A DNA stretch of 64,000 nt from Rhynchopus sp. YZ270_cl-10 (taxonomy: Eukaryota; Euglenozoa; Diplonemea; Diplonemida; Diplonemidae): contig OZ037880.1 of assembly GCA_964035575.1 (NCBI GenBank), positions 496,001-560,000 of the forward strand, written 5' to 3'. The translations under genes were made by a program, and so were the position numbers. The first letter of the stretch is position 1, and every line of letters begins with the position of its first letter. Below are positions 39,804 to 50,481 of the stretch, one piece after another. Under the pieces are notes generated by a model, which saw only the letters and a list, made by a program, of their open reading frames with translations, searched no databases and was not told the DNA's origin.

Positions 39804-40782
39804 TGCGGGGGGGTGGGGGGGAGGGGAGGTGTAATCTGAGAACTGATATTGCTTTGTCAAAGAATGCTGGCGACAAAAAAAAAAAGAAAGGGGGAAAAGG
39901 TTTCAACATTTTTTTCCTGACTTTGACCTCTTATTATATTTTTTTTGGATATCTTTTTTTTTAGAGTTGTGCATCTTCTTTGAAGGGGTCAGGCGAAGGG
40001 GGGGGGGATTAGAAGCCCTGCATCGGTTGCAGGCCCCCCTTTACAACCCGGGGGGGAAAAAAAATATGCATTTTTGAGAAATTTACACAACCCCATAAGA
40101 ATCCCCCCCACTACCCCCCGCACGTTGTTTGACATGGATATCCTGTACTCCGCAGGATTCGTTTTTAGTACCAGAACTGGAAAAAGGTGCATCAGCACAC
40201 TTCGCAAAAAAGGTTGTCCACGCCAAATTCAACGTATATTATTTTCTTCTTCTTCTTTTTTTAATTTTATTGGATCGACATATTACCCTAAGAGTGACTT
40301 CGGTAAATGTCAACCCGAAGGTTTAAAAAAAAGAACGAAAGAAACGCACACAAAACTAGAAGCCTGATTAATGTAGACAGGATTTGCCCTTCTATTTGAT
40401 AGTTTACCAAGCCGAAAAAAATATTCTAATCCCGCAACAGGAGGGAAAAAAGGGAGGAAAAAATGACACGAAAAGTCAGATCAGCCTCACGTCATTCCTC
40501 TTAAGAGAATCGTGCACGCTGTAATATAAAAAAGGATCCCATAACGCGGGGGGGGGACTCAAATCAGAGAGAAGATCCTGAGAGATGAAACCGGTCCTCA
40601 AAGCACAGCTAACATCCTTTTGAGAAAAAGGAAAAAAAAAAATGGACGTTTCTCGGTAAAGCTAATAAGCTCAAAGGCAAAAGAAAATCAGTCACTGTTG
40701 CTTCAGATTCTATTGTTGGTCGGCGAGTCTCCTGTGGCAGGTGGGTGTCGTTTTTTTTTAGAAAATGGAAAGAAATATAACT
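39804..40782. other. Intergenic, homopolymer-rich
   Basis: About 1 kb of A-, T- and G-run-rich sequence. I see no exon with splice signals and no copy of the short repeat families. Confidence 0.5.
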
Positions 40783-41533
40783 TCACCTGCAGAGCTCTCT
40801 ACAGTGTACCAAATAAAGTAAATACTATGACGTTGCAGAAAAGTATGCCGGACTCCATGCATTACTCACACTTTATAAAGAATGGGAGTCTCAAATACAT
40901 ACCTGTCCTCAGGCATCATGAAGGCAGAGTTGTCAAGGAAGCCTTCTTCGAACTCGTACTCGAAAAGCGTCGATGCATAGAAAGGGTCGTAGAACGGGTG
41001 GTTCCTGTTGGGTTGGGATGGGATGGGGATGGGGTTGAACACAAAAGCCAGACACCAACGTCGCTGCCTCCTTCAAGAGTTGGACGATCCTTAGTCACTT
41101 CGCCTCGGGTGTAGGTAGATTCATATTCAAAGACAATAAGACATACGATCCGTAGCCCACCTCGGGGTCGTGTCCCATCCCTGCTGTCTCACTCGCGGGT
41201 GCCCCGTGCCTTTCTCCTGACTGCGGCACCTCAGTAGCAAAACGCCTTTGCACTGTGATAGAATAGTGCATGAGTAAAAACTTGGTGCAAACCATTTCAT
41301 TTTTCCAAGAATGAAAGTGCAATTTTATTTGGAAGGGGGTATAATTCATAGGGGTATAAGAAAAAGTTGATTTGAAATACAAAGCCCGCTTGTGACAGTG
41401 TACCTACAATGACCGGCTTGTACCAAGGGGGTGGACACCCAACCATTCAGTCCTACATCCATTTCGTGGTTTCCATCTAAAAAAAAAATGACATACTTGC
41501 CCGCGCCCCCTTTGCGACTGCCGACCTCAACAT
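40783..41533 (-). CDS. Small mitochondrial-type protein (86 aa), four exons
   Basis: Exons 41533-41497, 41252-41147, 41004-40903 and 40798-40783 join in frame (261 nt); introns of 244, 142 and 104 bp start GTATGT and end CAG or TAG. The 37-nt first exon encodes MLRSAVAKGARA, and the next codons add MQRRFATEV: together a basic, acid-free, amphipathic start typical of a mitochondrial import signal, with RRFAT near a likely cleavage site. The mature part is rich in Gly, His, Tyr and Phe (GMGHDPEVGYGSNHPFYD, FEYEFEEGF) with no membrane segment. I do not recognise the family; a small subunit of a respiratory complex or mitoribosome is possible. The last exon is only 16 nt and alternative acceptors there give nearly the same end. 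Introns 1 and 2 hold repeat fragments (families E and D). Confidence 0.65.
41369..41405. repeat. Family E repeat inside intron 1 of the small mitochondrial-type gene
   Basis: TTGATTTGAAATACAAAGC, then CCGCTTGTGACAGTGTACC. It lies wholly within the inferred intron 41253-41496. Confidence 0.6.
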
Positions 41534-41722
41534 ATTGTATATTTTTTTTTTTGTGTAGTGTTTTTTTGTCCCCTCGGGAAAATAAAATGTGTATTGGGGG
41601 AATCCTGTTGCACTTGGGTATATTTTGTTTTTGCCAACACTTTTATCCAAAAGAACACCCCTCTTTTTTTTCCTCCATTCTGTGTAAATATATTTCCCCC
41701 CTCCTCCTCCTCTCCTCCCCCT

Positions 41723-43780
41723 CTATTCCTGCGGGAGATGCCCTTGATATCGCAGAAGCATGCTTCTTGCTTTCATTGTTTCTATCACGTCATCTACGTC
41801 TGAGGAATCTTTGCTGCAGAGCACTTCGTAGTCACTTACGACGAGTCTGTGGAGGGTTGGGAGGTCCTCGATGGGGAGGAGGGAGGGGTCTGTTGGGAGT
41901 GCCGAGGACTTGATTAGAGAGAGTACAGCGGCGCCTGCGGCGGCGAACTCCCCACCACCCCCTCCCCTCGCCTGCGCAAGCAAGGGGTTATGGTTGCGAT
42001 TCCCCGCCAATCGCGTCTGCTCTAACGAATAGGCCAACCTAGCTGCCTCTGCAGTCCCAAACCCCAGCTCCTTCAGCAACGCCATCTGCTCGGACATCCC
42101 CAACCCTTGCAATATCTCTACCCCAATTCGCTCCTTTCCCAGTCGTTTTTGGAGCAGTGCTTGCAGCTCTGTGTCATCATATCCATCCACATTCTCCTCC
42201 TTTTGGGCTGGAGAAGAAAACTTCAGCTGCGCGGACTTCAAAAAGGTCGACACCTTCCCCTTCTTAACCGGCCTCCCCCAGCTCACCACCGCCACCACCA
42301 ATGAAGCTACCGTACTATATACACAGGTCAGCTCCATTCGTTCTTGAGGATCCATTGGGGCTGCGGGGCGGTGAACAGAGATTCGCCGTTCTTGCAAGAC
42401 TATGGACCTTCTTTGAACCAAAAAGGAAGAGCTCTGCCGTGATATGGGAGCAGGGAGGGTAGGTGGTGTCGGGGGTGGAGGGGTCTCCTCAACATTGCTT
42501 AGAAGGCTCCTTGTGGATAGTGTTGCGGGAACAGCAGGGGGGTCGCTTCCGGTACTGCGGAAGCTTCTTGCTTCTAGGGGGACAACCTCGGACGGAGCTT
42601 CAGAGGGGGTTTCGATGATGGCTTCAGCTTCTTCCTCTTCTTCTTCTGCTTCGCTGGTTTGCATCTCGGTGACGATGGTTTCTTCTTCGTCTTCTTCGTC
42701 TTCGCTTTCTTCCTGAAGGGGGGTGTCTTCTGGTTGTAGTGAGAATCTTGAGGAAGCCCTTCGAATATTGCGTTCCATAGTGCGAATCGGATTGACATCA
42801 TTAACCGAGGCATAGCAAGCAATCCCACAGCAAATAGCAGAGCAACACCAAAACAGCAAAAGAAGCTGGAAAAGAAGCGGCGAAGAACAGCCTACTGCAG
42901 GGGGGAGGGCAGCTTCGCGGAGGGTGGAGAAGGTGGCAAGCGCTTGGCTGTTGTTGCATGCATTATAATCAATAACAATGGAGACAAGGAGAACCAAAGG
43001 AACGCAGGCGTACCCCGTTGCAATGAGAAGACACGTCCAGCGATCCCGCTGCGTTGTGTACAGTCGTGCTTCAAAGAGAGCTTTCGTTCTGAACGACAAA
43101 TACGTTACAGTTGCGCAGGATGCTACCTTCAGCCCCCCGGAAGTTGCGATATAAAGATACCGTGAAGCGCCAAAGTACGCAAAGAAAATGAGAATTGCGT
43201 TCAACACCACACACCACACACAAACCACCGGCAACGCCAGCACCGCTGGAGGCACCTGGGGGTCCACCACCTTCGAGACGACAATGTGGTTTCCTAGTGA
43301 AAATGCTTCTGTCGTATCTGATGCGGTCGGCACATCCTCCGTTGTTACGAGAAGGGTGACGTTGGGACCAGCTTCGGAGAGAAATGTCTTCAGCTCATTC
43401 GCCGAGTGGACCACGGCGCCGTTGACCTTCTTGATAGCCATCCCCACACGGAGGCCGGATTGTGCACCGCGTTTGGTGCTGTCCACTGCGGTGATGGTGT
43501 TGTCTGTGTATTTGATCCCCAAAGGCTCGCTGGCACGACGCTGAATTCGTATAACACATTCATCCGCAAGCAGTGCACGTTGTGAACCTGTCCTCGCAAG
43601 CGACAGAGATAATGAATCAATAGAACTTCGTGGTACAGAGCTGCGTGCTGGTCGTGATGTGGTATCGGCTGCATCAGGACCGTGCCCCCCTTCCCAGGCC
43701 TGCTGGCCTACAAATGACACTGAGGCATGCGTTTCAGATCGAAAAGTAGATACACGTTCCAAAACTGGCTCGTCCTCCAT
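41723..43780 (-). CDS. PDZ-domain multi-pass membrane protein
   Basis: A 685-residue protein starting MEDEPVLERVS at 43780. A PDZ domain lies at about 73-145 (EPLGIKY carboxylate loop, GAQSGLRVGMAIKKVNG, VTLLV). Three to four hydrophobic helices follow between about 178 and 335 (LALPVVCVWCVVLNAILIF, CLLIATGYACVPLVLLV, LLFQLLLLFWCCSAICC), with a cysteine-rich loop. Residues about 370-420 are highly acidic (EEEEEEAEAI). The C-terminal ~150 residues contain a UBA-like helical pair (LLKELGFGTAEAARLAYSL). No family is recognised. A membrane scaffold that recruits C-terminal peptide ligands, perhaps ubiquitin too, is a plausible role. Unlike most neighbours, its start codon has no strong acceptor within 40 nt. 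Confidence 0.8.
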   Translation of the reverse strand: MEDEPVLERVSTFRSETHASVSFVGQQAWEGGHGPDAADTTSRPARSSVPRSSIDSLSLSLARTGSQRALLADECVIRIQRRASEPLGIKYTDNTITAVDSTKRGAQSGLRVGMAIKKVNGAVVHSANELKTFLSEAGPNVTLLVTTEDVPTASDTTEAFSLGNHIVVSKVVDPQVPPAVLALPVVCVWCVVLNAILIFFAYFGASRYLYIATSGGLKVASCATVTYLSFRTKALFEARLYTTQRDRWTCLLIATGYACVPLVLLVSIVIDYNACNNSQALATFSTLREAALPPAVGCSSPLLFQLLLLFWCCSAICCGIACYASVNDVNPIRTMERNIRRASSRFSLQPEDTPLQEESEDEEDEEETIVTEMQTSEAEEEEEEAEAIIETPSEAPSEVVPLEARSFRSTGSDPPAVPATLSTRSLLSNVEETPPPPTPPTLPAPISRQSSSFLVQRRSIVLQERRISVHRPAAPMDPQERMELTCVYSTVASLVVAVVSWGRPVKKGKVSTFLKSAQLKFSSPAQKEENVDGYDDTELQALLQKRLGKERIGVEILQGLGMSEQMALLKELGFGTAEAARLAYSLEQTRLAGNRNHNPLLAQARGGGGGEFAAAGAAVLSLIKSSALPTDPSLLPIEDLPTLHRLVVSDYEVLCSKDSSDVDDVIETMKARSMLLRYQGHLPQE

Positions 43781-44172
43781 TTTGTCAAAAAGAAAATCAG
43801 ATGATATATGCCCCCCTCTCTCGAAGTTTTGTATCAACAATCACAAAGATCTGTACTCAATGTCGGCCTTATTCGGACGCCGTCCACTATTGCTTTTATC
43901 GCTACATAATGTGTATCGATGTTTTTCCTGTTGGATAGGGTTGAGGGTGAGAAACGTTGTGAAATTGGAGTAGAAGAAGGGAAACACAAGAGAAGGGGGT
44001 AGCAGAGTTTCATGTTTTGAGATGTTGGCGTCAACAGAGAAAGGGGGGAAAGAAACATTGGGTGGTAGCGGGCGTTGATAAGACGTTCCTCTGTTTTTGA
44101 CGCGAAAGAAGAAGAAAAAAAAAACACTCGAAAGATGTGCCTTTTTGCACATCCTTTTTTTGTAAAGTGACA

Positions 44173-44222
44173 TTTTTGACAGTGCAAAAAAAATGGCCTC
44201 TGGGATGCAGGCACTGCACATC
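44173..44222 (+). repeat. Family C tRNA-like repeat, 5' fragment
   Basis: TTGACAGTGCAAA, then GGCCTCTGGGATGCAGGCAC; the box B half is missing. Confidence 0.5.
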
Positions 44223-44329
44223 TAAATAAGAAAGAAACACACGGCAATTCAGCGAAACAACAAAGATTTGGTATAGGAAACAAAAGCAAAAAGGACCACA
44301 TTTGCACATCAAAAAGAAAGCTTTTTTTT

Positions 44330-44371
44330 GGTGAGATGAAAAACCTAAGCTCCCTCACCCTCGCTTAGTCG
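44330..44371. repeat. Family D hairpin repeat
   Basis: GGTGAGATGAA, ACCTAAGCTCC, CGCTTAGTCGC. Same CTAAGC/GCTTAG stem as 54917. Confidence 0.55.
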
Positions 44372-44495
44372 CTCATCAAAGGGTGTCCACCCCTCATTTT
44401 TGCACTCGTCAAAATATCTTTTTTTTTGCGTTCGTTGGGAACCATCATATATTCCACTAAATAGCCCCGAAAGAAAGCAAGGACATAGTATAGTT

Positions 44496-44589
44496 CCGTA
44501 TTCGTACAAATTATCATAAAAAAAGGTCGAACTTCCAGAAAAATCCTGAGGTCGAACATTAGTACGGTCGATAATTTATACGAATACGG
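44496..44589. repeat. 94-bp inverted-repeat miniature element
   Basis: CCGTATTCGTACAAATTATC at the left end is mirrored by GATAATTTATACGAATACGG at the right (one mismatch), and GGTCGAAC occurs twice inside. No clear target duplication. Confidence 0.6.
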
Positions 44590-45084
44590 TATGTGAGGGC
44601 ACAGCTCCCTTAATGCGATAGACTGGACCTGATACTGAAAAAACACAGACGGCACACTTCAGAACAAACAAACAAAACAAAAAATACAAATCCTGAGAAA
44701 AAAATAACTTGAAAGATGAAAAAAAACATCACGATACACACAGCGTCACACTTCACACAAAACATATAGGAAGGATTTTTTTCTCCGCAACACTACAACG
44801 GTGTACGGTACTATTTAACCCACTCCTGAAGAAACAAAAAAAAAAACATCATTTTCTTACTTTGGCAAACAGCAAGCAAATAAAAGCTGAACTGAAAGAA
44901 AGCACCTTTTTTTTTTTTTTTTTTGGCATCTCGCTTTCGCTACATTATATATCTGCCCTTTTTTTTCTGCAATAAAAAAGATGCCAAAACTGTATAACCC
45001 AAACCCCTTTACCCTCCCCCCTTACCCAGATTATTCACACTTTGCAGCACTTGCCCCCAAAAAAACCCCCCCAAAAAAAATATG

Positions 45085-47277
45085 CTATTGCCGCTTGACG
45101 ATTCCACGCTTGCACCAAAGCATCACTAAGGCAAGAACTAGATAGAATACGGTGAACCCAGTGAGGATGTAAATATTGTCCCATTGCCTGCCGTAGTCGT
45201 CGAAGCCCTGCATCTCGAGGTAGTCGTCACCTGTGTAGCAGTTCGGCTGCTTTGAAGTGTCGCAGTCGAAGGTGCGGTTCTTGAGTTCCCCTATGATCAA
45301 GCTTTCATATGAATAGCGCAGAAGTGACGCGTACTGCACGATGTTCAACGGCACCGGAAGTGATGCCACATTCAAAAAGAAGCCTCCAAAAGCAACAAAC
45401 AAAACAAACAGCGAAATCATGACGAGCTGCGCAACCGCCGTATTCGGTGCAAGAGACCCCACAAACAACGCCAAAATCGAAAACGGCAGCTGGGTCATTG
45501 TCATACACAACACCAACGACCCAAACGCGCCGCTATCTCTACTGAGCAGCCCTATACCCGACACAGTCAACATATACATCAAAAAGGCAAACACAACGGT
45601 AAAGAAGCCACGCACAATGATGACGTCGCAGGCAACGTGGGTGATGATGTACTCAGGGAGATTGTAGTACCCCGAGGAGACTTCGTGCTCGAGGAGCGGC
45701 CGCCTTGCGACAAACTCTGAAGCAGAGTTGAGGTTGCCCAGCAGCATTGCAGAGAGAATGAAGAACAGCATCCCCACACGGTTCTGCATCTCGTACTGCT
45801 TGTTGTCACCGTCGCTGTTCGAATAGGCCAGCCCCGCCACAACACCAAGGGTAATCACCAACAGCAGCCTCGCCAACCCCTGACCCCATTCGTTAAACGA
45901 AGACACCCATCGGAAGTAAAACAAATACTTCAAACGGGTCAGAAACGATGGTGGATCCGGCTCCGCAATACCAGGCGTAACATTCGCGAAGGCTTCTTTG
46001 TAATAATCTACAATCGACGCGCGCAACGCAGTGAAATACTTCGACTTTTTATAAGATCTCACTAGAGCAGACTCACATGCCCCAGACACACGATTCGGAT
46101 CGTTAAGGAGCTGGAAGCTGGTAAACCCTCTGCTAGCACCACGAGAAGAGCGAGAGAAGGTGTCGGGGTCAGGGCTGCTCCCCCTATGTGACACCTTGAG
46201 CGACGTCTCGAGGTCGGGTATGGTATTGGCGGAGACCTCACGCGAGGGTTTGGAGTGGAGCTGTTGGTTGGCATTGCGTTGGAGAGGGTTCGCCTTCTCC
46301 TCCTCTTCAGAATCGATGATGTCGAGGAAGTAGTCCGACGGGCAGTCGTACTCCCCTACGTCATGCCCAAGCGACACAAAGTACGGCAACACCTGAGAGC
46401 TCTTCCCACTGAACGCTACTCCCCCTTTGTCAAGCAGCAGCACATTGTCAAGAATCTCAAACAACGGCCGTCTCGGCTGGCTCAGAGTCAACACCACCGC
46501 AATCCCTCGATCCCTAGCAAGAGACTGCAAAAACTTCATAAATCTCAACCCAGCAGACAAATCCAACGTAACCGTGGGGACCTCAAGAAACAGCACCTTA
46601 GGCAGATGAAGCAGGACAGATGCTAAGGACACACGCTTCCGTACCTCTTCATTGCATTCCGATAAAAGACAGTCGCCATACTCCGCGAGATTCACCGTCA
46701 ACGCTGCAAGGCGCCATCCTTCAATCAAACACCCACACTGATGGCAGACACGGAGGCACGTCGTCGCGGTACTGCAGTTGGGGCATTTAATCTCCTCTGC
46801 GTCAATATCGCTGTCCGCAAAGCGAAGCGACTCTCTTGCGCTCGCCTTCGGCTGCTTCGTTTTCATTACATAAAAAAAATGCAAATTCTGCGTCACCGTC
46901 AACCCCACCCGATCGATATGCACATTAGGTACATAGCCTACACAACGACGGTACGGCGAGGCTTCGATGGGAAGACCGTTAGCAAAGATCTGCCCTTCCG
47001 ATGCGTCGGCAAAGCCGCCAAGGCATTTCATCAGATCGTTTGCTGCACCTGATGCTTCAGACCCAAGCAGCCCTGTAACACGCCCTGCCTTGATAATGCC
47101 GTACAAATCCTGCAGTACGTACTGCCCTCTCTTATTCAACAGCGACAACTCCTCAAACACAATGGTAACACCACCGTGCACAGTGTAGTCCGCTTCATCG
47201 GAGGACTCAAGACTCTCCTCTTCGTCATCCTCGTTCAGCATGCTCGGCTTCTCCCAGCCATCTTCGGTGCTGGACAT
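45085..47277 (-). CDS. ABCG-type half transporter with degenerate ATPase and inserted cysteine cluster
   Basis: A 730-residue protein (start MSSTEDGWEK; CACTACAG acceptor 29 nt upstream) with the ABCG order: nucleotide-binding domain first (about 35-330), then a six-helix ABC2-type membrane domain (about 480-725) with a small external loop containing CDTSKQPNCYTG. Every ATPase motif is altered. Walker A reads GLLGSEASGAAN (no GKS/T), the Q-loop Gln is Asn (YVPNVH), the signature is NEEVRKRVSLA, Walker B/catalytic Glu is FLEVPT instead of FLDEPT, and the switch His is Ser (TLSQPR). Cysteines at 165, 168, 174, 178, 181 and 183 form a probable zinc knot inserted before the signature. ABCG proteins dimerise to move lipids or sterols. 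This one may be a non-catalytic partner. The frame is intact, so it is not an obvious pseudogene. Confidence 0.88.
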   Translation of the reverse strand: MSSTEDGWEKPSMLNEDDEEESLESSDEADYTVHGGVTIVFEELSLLNKRGQYVLQDLYGIIKAGRVTGLLGSEASGAANDLMKCLGGFADASEGQIFANGLPIEASPYRRCVGYVPNVHIDRVGLTVTQNLHFFYVMKTKQPKASARESLRFADSDIDAEEIKCPNCSTATTCLRVCHQCGCLIEGWRLAALTVNLAEYGDCLLSECNEEVRKRVSLASVLLHLPKVLFLEVPTVTLDLSAGLRFMKFLQSLARDRGIAVVLTLSQPRRPLFEILDNVLLLDKGGVAFSGKSSQVLPYFVSLGHDVGEYDCPSDYFLDIIDSEEEEKANPLQRNANQQLHSKPSREVSANTIPDLETSLKVSHRGSSPDPDTFSRSSRGASRGFTSFQLLNDPNRVSGACESALVRSYKKSKYFTALRASIVDYYKEAFANVTPGIAEPDPPSFLTRLKYLFYFRWVSSFNEWGQGLARLLLVITLGVVAGLAYSNSDGDNKQYEMQNRVGMLFFILSAMLLGNLNSASEFVARRPLLEHEVSSGYYNLPEYIITHVACDVIIVRGFFTVVFAFLMYMLTVSGIGLLSRDSGAFGSLVLCMTMTQLPFSILALFVGSLAPNTAVAQLVMISLFVLFVAFGGFFLNVASLPVPLNIVQYASLLRYSYESLIIGELKNRTFDCDTSKQPNCYTGDDYLEMQGFDDYGRQWDNIYILTGFTVFYLVLALVMLWCKRGIVKRQ

Positions 47278-47468
47278 GGTGGGTGGAGAGGAGGGGGTGT
47301 GAGTTGCTGTAGTGGTGAAGAGTGAGCATAGAGGAAAGATAGTGTGTGATGTGAAGAAATTGAGAGGGAGGGGGTGCAAATCTTTGTTTGGAAGTGTAGA
47401 TGGAAAAAACACCTTTTGCAAAAAAAAAAAAGAAAAAAAGAAAAAAAAGGAATAAAAGTGGATCTATA

Positions 47469-48571
47469 CATACAATGCAACGAGGCCGAGTCGGCCTCGC
47501 CAAGGCCTGAAAATAAATACTCAGGCGTGCCTGAGGCGTACTCGGGATTAGTTACGTTTAAGTACGCCTCAGGCACGCCTGGGTATATTTATATTTCTTA
47601 CCAGCATTTTGGTCAGGAACAAAAAAGTATTTACCCCCAAATTTTGTGGTTTTCGATTCAGAGGTAGCAAAATCTTTCAAATGCGGGGTCGCACGATGAA
47701 AAATGTGCCTCTGGGCCGAGCGAGTCGAAAAAATGAAAAGGGTTCGCTAAGTGTTGGTGCTGATGATATATATTTTGGTGGTACCTTCGGGTATTTCATT
47801 GATTCAAGAATCATTGTAAACAAATCTCGGGGGTGCTTTTCGACTGGGTCCCTTCGGGGCCCAACTTGATGCAAGACGGAAGAGGCTCATACAAGGCTGG
47901 ACCCTCTAACACTAGAGAGATCCCATCGAGATCCCAGAATTTTACACAGGCCTCCTTGATCCACAGACCACAGCTCTATTTTTAGTACAACTATGGGGTG
48001 ACCAAAGGACTTTTTTATACTTTTTTATACCCGAGGTATGACTCATCTTCTGCGAAGCCTCTTTTTAGGAGGCAGTTTACTGTAAGCAGTAACCATGATA
48101 TTTTTCCACTAAAAATATCTTGCGACCCCGCAATTTTCTCAGCAGGACACCGAAAGTTGATTTCAGCACATTTCAGGGGGCGGAGGAAATACATGGCATG
48201 CCTTAGAAACGTGGTGACCTGTGCATAATAATTTTACATATCAGCAAAATATGAAACCGAGTATACTTTCCCCTGGTTTTTGGTACAAACTTAAAGTCAC
48301 GCATTTTTTGCTAAAAAAATTGTCCGACCCCGGAATTTTTTCAGATCGCTCCGGAAATGCATCAGAGGCCCTTTTTGCGGGGGAAAATACACACCAGGCG
48401 CCTGAAACGTAATTATACGTTGATATATACTCAGGCGTGCCTGAGGCGTACTTAAACGTAACTAATCCCGAGTACGCCTCAGGCACGCCTCAGTGACGCC
48501 TCAGGCACGCCTCAGATATATTTTCCAGATACGAGTATTTTCAGGCGTACCCGGCCTCGTTGCATTGTATG
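47469..48571. mobile_element. Non-autonomous terminal-inverted-repeat element (1.1 kb)
   Basis: Ends CATACAATGCAACGAGGCC and GGCCTCGTTGCATTGTATG are perfect inverted repeats, flanked by the 6-bp direct repeat TCTATA (47463-47468 and 48572-48577). Subterminal copies of GTACGCCTCAGGCACGCCT occur several times at each end in both orientations and extend the inverted repeat to more than 100 bp. The middle is AT-rich and non-coding. A DNA transposon derivative; superfamily not assigned. Confidence 0.85.
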
Positions 48572-49177
48572 TCTATAACAATATTAAAAGAACTGATGTT
48601 TTGTGCTGTTCTGTTTTGTTTGTTGAAGCTGAATGAACAGGGGCATTTTTTTTTTTTTGGATTTCAGAGAAGAAAAAACTCATTTTCCCCTTTCTTCCTC
48701 CAGTGGTAAACGGTAGCCTTGTTACCAACAAGCAAGGTAACAAGCTTTTTCCTTGTTAGTTTTGTAGCATGTTACTTAACATGCTCGAGCTTGTTGTATG
48801 TATTTTTGCATGTTTTTGATTTGCGCGCAAAATGCATGGTATCATGGTAACAAGGACCCCGTGTACCAAAGTAACGGAGAGACTCCAGCAATGACATAGA
48901 ACCCCTCTTTGCCTATTCGAGGGTTAACCCCCTTTCCCTTCCCCGCAGTGAGCTCGGGGCATCAGCCCCGCCACCGAACATCATCGCACTTGAGACTGAA
49001 AAAAAGACGACAAAAAAGAAAGACGAAGGTGCCTCTGTGCACACACATCAACATCGAGAACAAAAAATACGATACCTGCACTCCCGTGTCTCTTGTCAAC
49101 ACAATTTCCAGGTAACTTCCATTTACCGGACAACGAAGGAGCCAACCAAAATCGTTCTCGGCTGCTTTGTAAAAACT

Positions 49178-49243
49178 GAGTGGATAGTGCAAAATGCCTC
49201 TGGGACACACCGTGGGGTTACCGAACCCCTGGAGTTCTGCACC
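49178..49243 (+). repeat. Family C tRNA-like repeat
   Basis: GTGGATAGTGCAAAA, TGCCTCTGGGACACACC, GGGGTTACCGAACCCC, GAGTTCTGCAC. The T-arm-like palindrome GGGGTT/AACCCC is well kept. Confidence 0.65.
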
Positions 49244-49645
49244 ACGGAGCTGCTTACAGGAAGCAGACAGTCATTTCCCCAACATACTTGAAAAAAGGGT
49301 AGAGGCTGTGAGAAAGGAGAGGCTGTGTATGAAATAGAGATGTCACAAAAAAAATGGCTCTCACAGCCATAAAACGTCTCAGCACCCACGGGTTATCGAA
49401 TCGTGGAGTGTGAAGTGCTTTTGAAAGAAGAGTAAAACTTTGCTAACGTGCAGACACACGGTGCTACCCCTTCAGAGCTAAAAGACTGCTGTAGGTTGGG
49501 TAAAAGACCGTGCGTCGCCGACCCCCTCCTACTCGTTTTGTTTTTCGTTCTTGCTATAGGCCCTTCATATCCCAATAAAGGTTGACGTACGGAGACATCT
49601 GGACATAGGGCACGAGCCAAAAAAAAAAAAAAAGGAATGAAAAGT

Positions 49646-49686
49646 GTGGTAAGATGAACCTAAGCTTCACAATACTTAGTCACTTT
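49646..49686. repeat. Family D hairpin repeat
   Basis: GTGGTAAGATGAACCTAAGC, then ACTTAGTCACTTT. Confidence 0.6.
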
Positions 49687-49807
49687 AAAAGATTGAAATA
49701 GGGTAAAATACAAGCGTCCCAAAGTGGAGGCAGACATAATAGCTTTTGAAAAAAAATCTCCTGTGCAGCAGAGGAGAAAACGAAGGGAAAAGAGAAAAAA
49801 AAAATAT

Positions 49808-49847
49808 GAATAGTGCAAAAAAACGCCTCTGGGACGCAGGCACTGAA
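49808..49847 (+). repeat. Family C tRNA-like repeat, 5' fragment
   Basis: AATAGTGCAAAAAAACGCC followed by TCTGGGACGCAGGCACTG. Only the box A half is present. Confidence 0.55.
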
Positions 49848-50377
49848 AAGAAAAAACACAAAAAAAAATTTTTTGGAAGACACCCACGCGCGAGTCTTAG
49901 TAGCTGACGAGGTAAAAATAAAAATTAAAAAAAAAAAATACAAAAAGTGCTCTTGGACACAGGCACAAAAGAGAATCGGTTTGGCTGATCGTACAAAAAA
50001 AAATGGAGTATTTTTTGTGAGAAACCTGAGGGCAAAACAACGCGGTAGTAGAAGTATTAAAAAAAAAAAACTTGCTTTGCTTTTCATCAGCTTTCATTTT
50101 ATAAGAATTTACATTCATATTGCACACCGTGCGTTATCTTTGCACAACCGTAGCCCTGGTGTACACAGTGACACCACAGACTTCCGTTTTTTTATTGCCG
50201 CCACACTGCACGACACGAGAACGCAGTACTCAGCGAGTTTTGAACAACGCCGATCAGAAGGGTTGCACCTTACCCCGGGTGGAGGGGAGACGAGAAGTCG
50301 TTACCAATACAATCTTTTGTGGTCCGCCCTTCTGGCGTTCCATTTTTACTTTGCGCAAAACAAAATTCGGCACATAT

Positions 50378-50481
50378 ATTGGACCATCTATGAACGTCTC
50401 CATGACACGCAACAGGCTGTGAGAGCTTGTGAGAGTCTGTGAGAGCTGAGAGGGAAAAAAATCTCTATAGATGGCCCAATA
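50378..50481. repeat. Small inverted repeat with internal tandem repeat
   Basis: ATTGGACCATCTAT at the left is mirrored by ATAGATGGCCCAAT at the right. Between them TGTGAGAG is repeated three times. Confidence 0.5.

Larger units (their letters stand above)
43781..45084. other. Intergenic with small repeats
   Basis: No gene supported. Holds a partial family C repeat (44173-44222), a family D hairpin (44330-44371) and a 94-bp inverted repeat (44496-44589). Confidence 0.55.

Noticed and set aside
49813-50442. Plus-strand frame of 209 codons
   Set aside because: Mostly lysine and serine from A-runs, overlaps a family C fragment, and is against the direction of all other genes.
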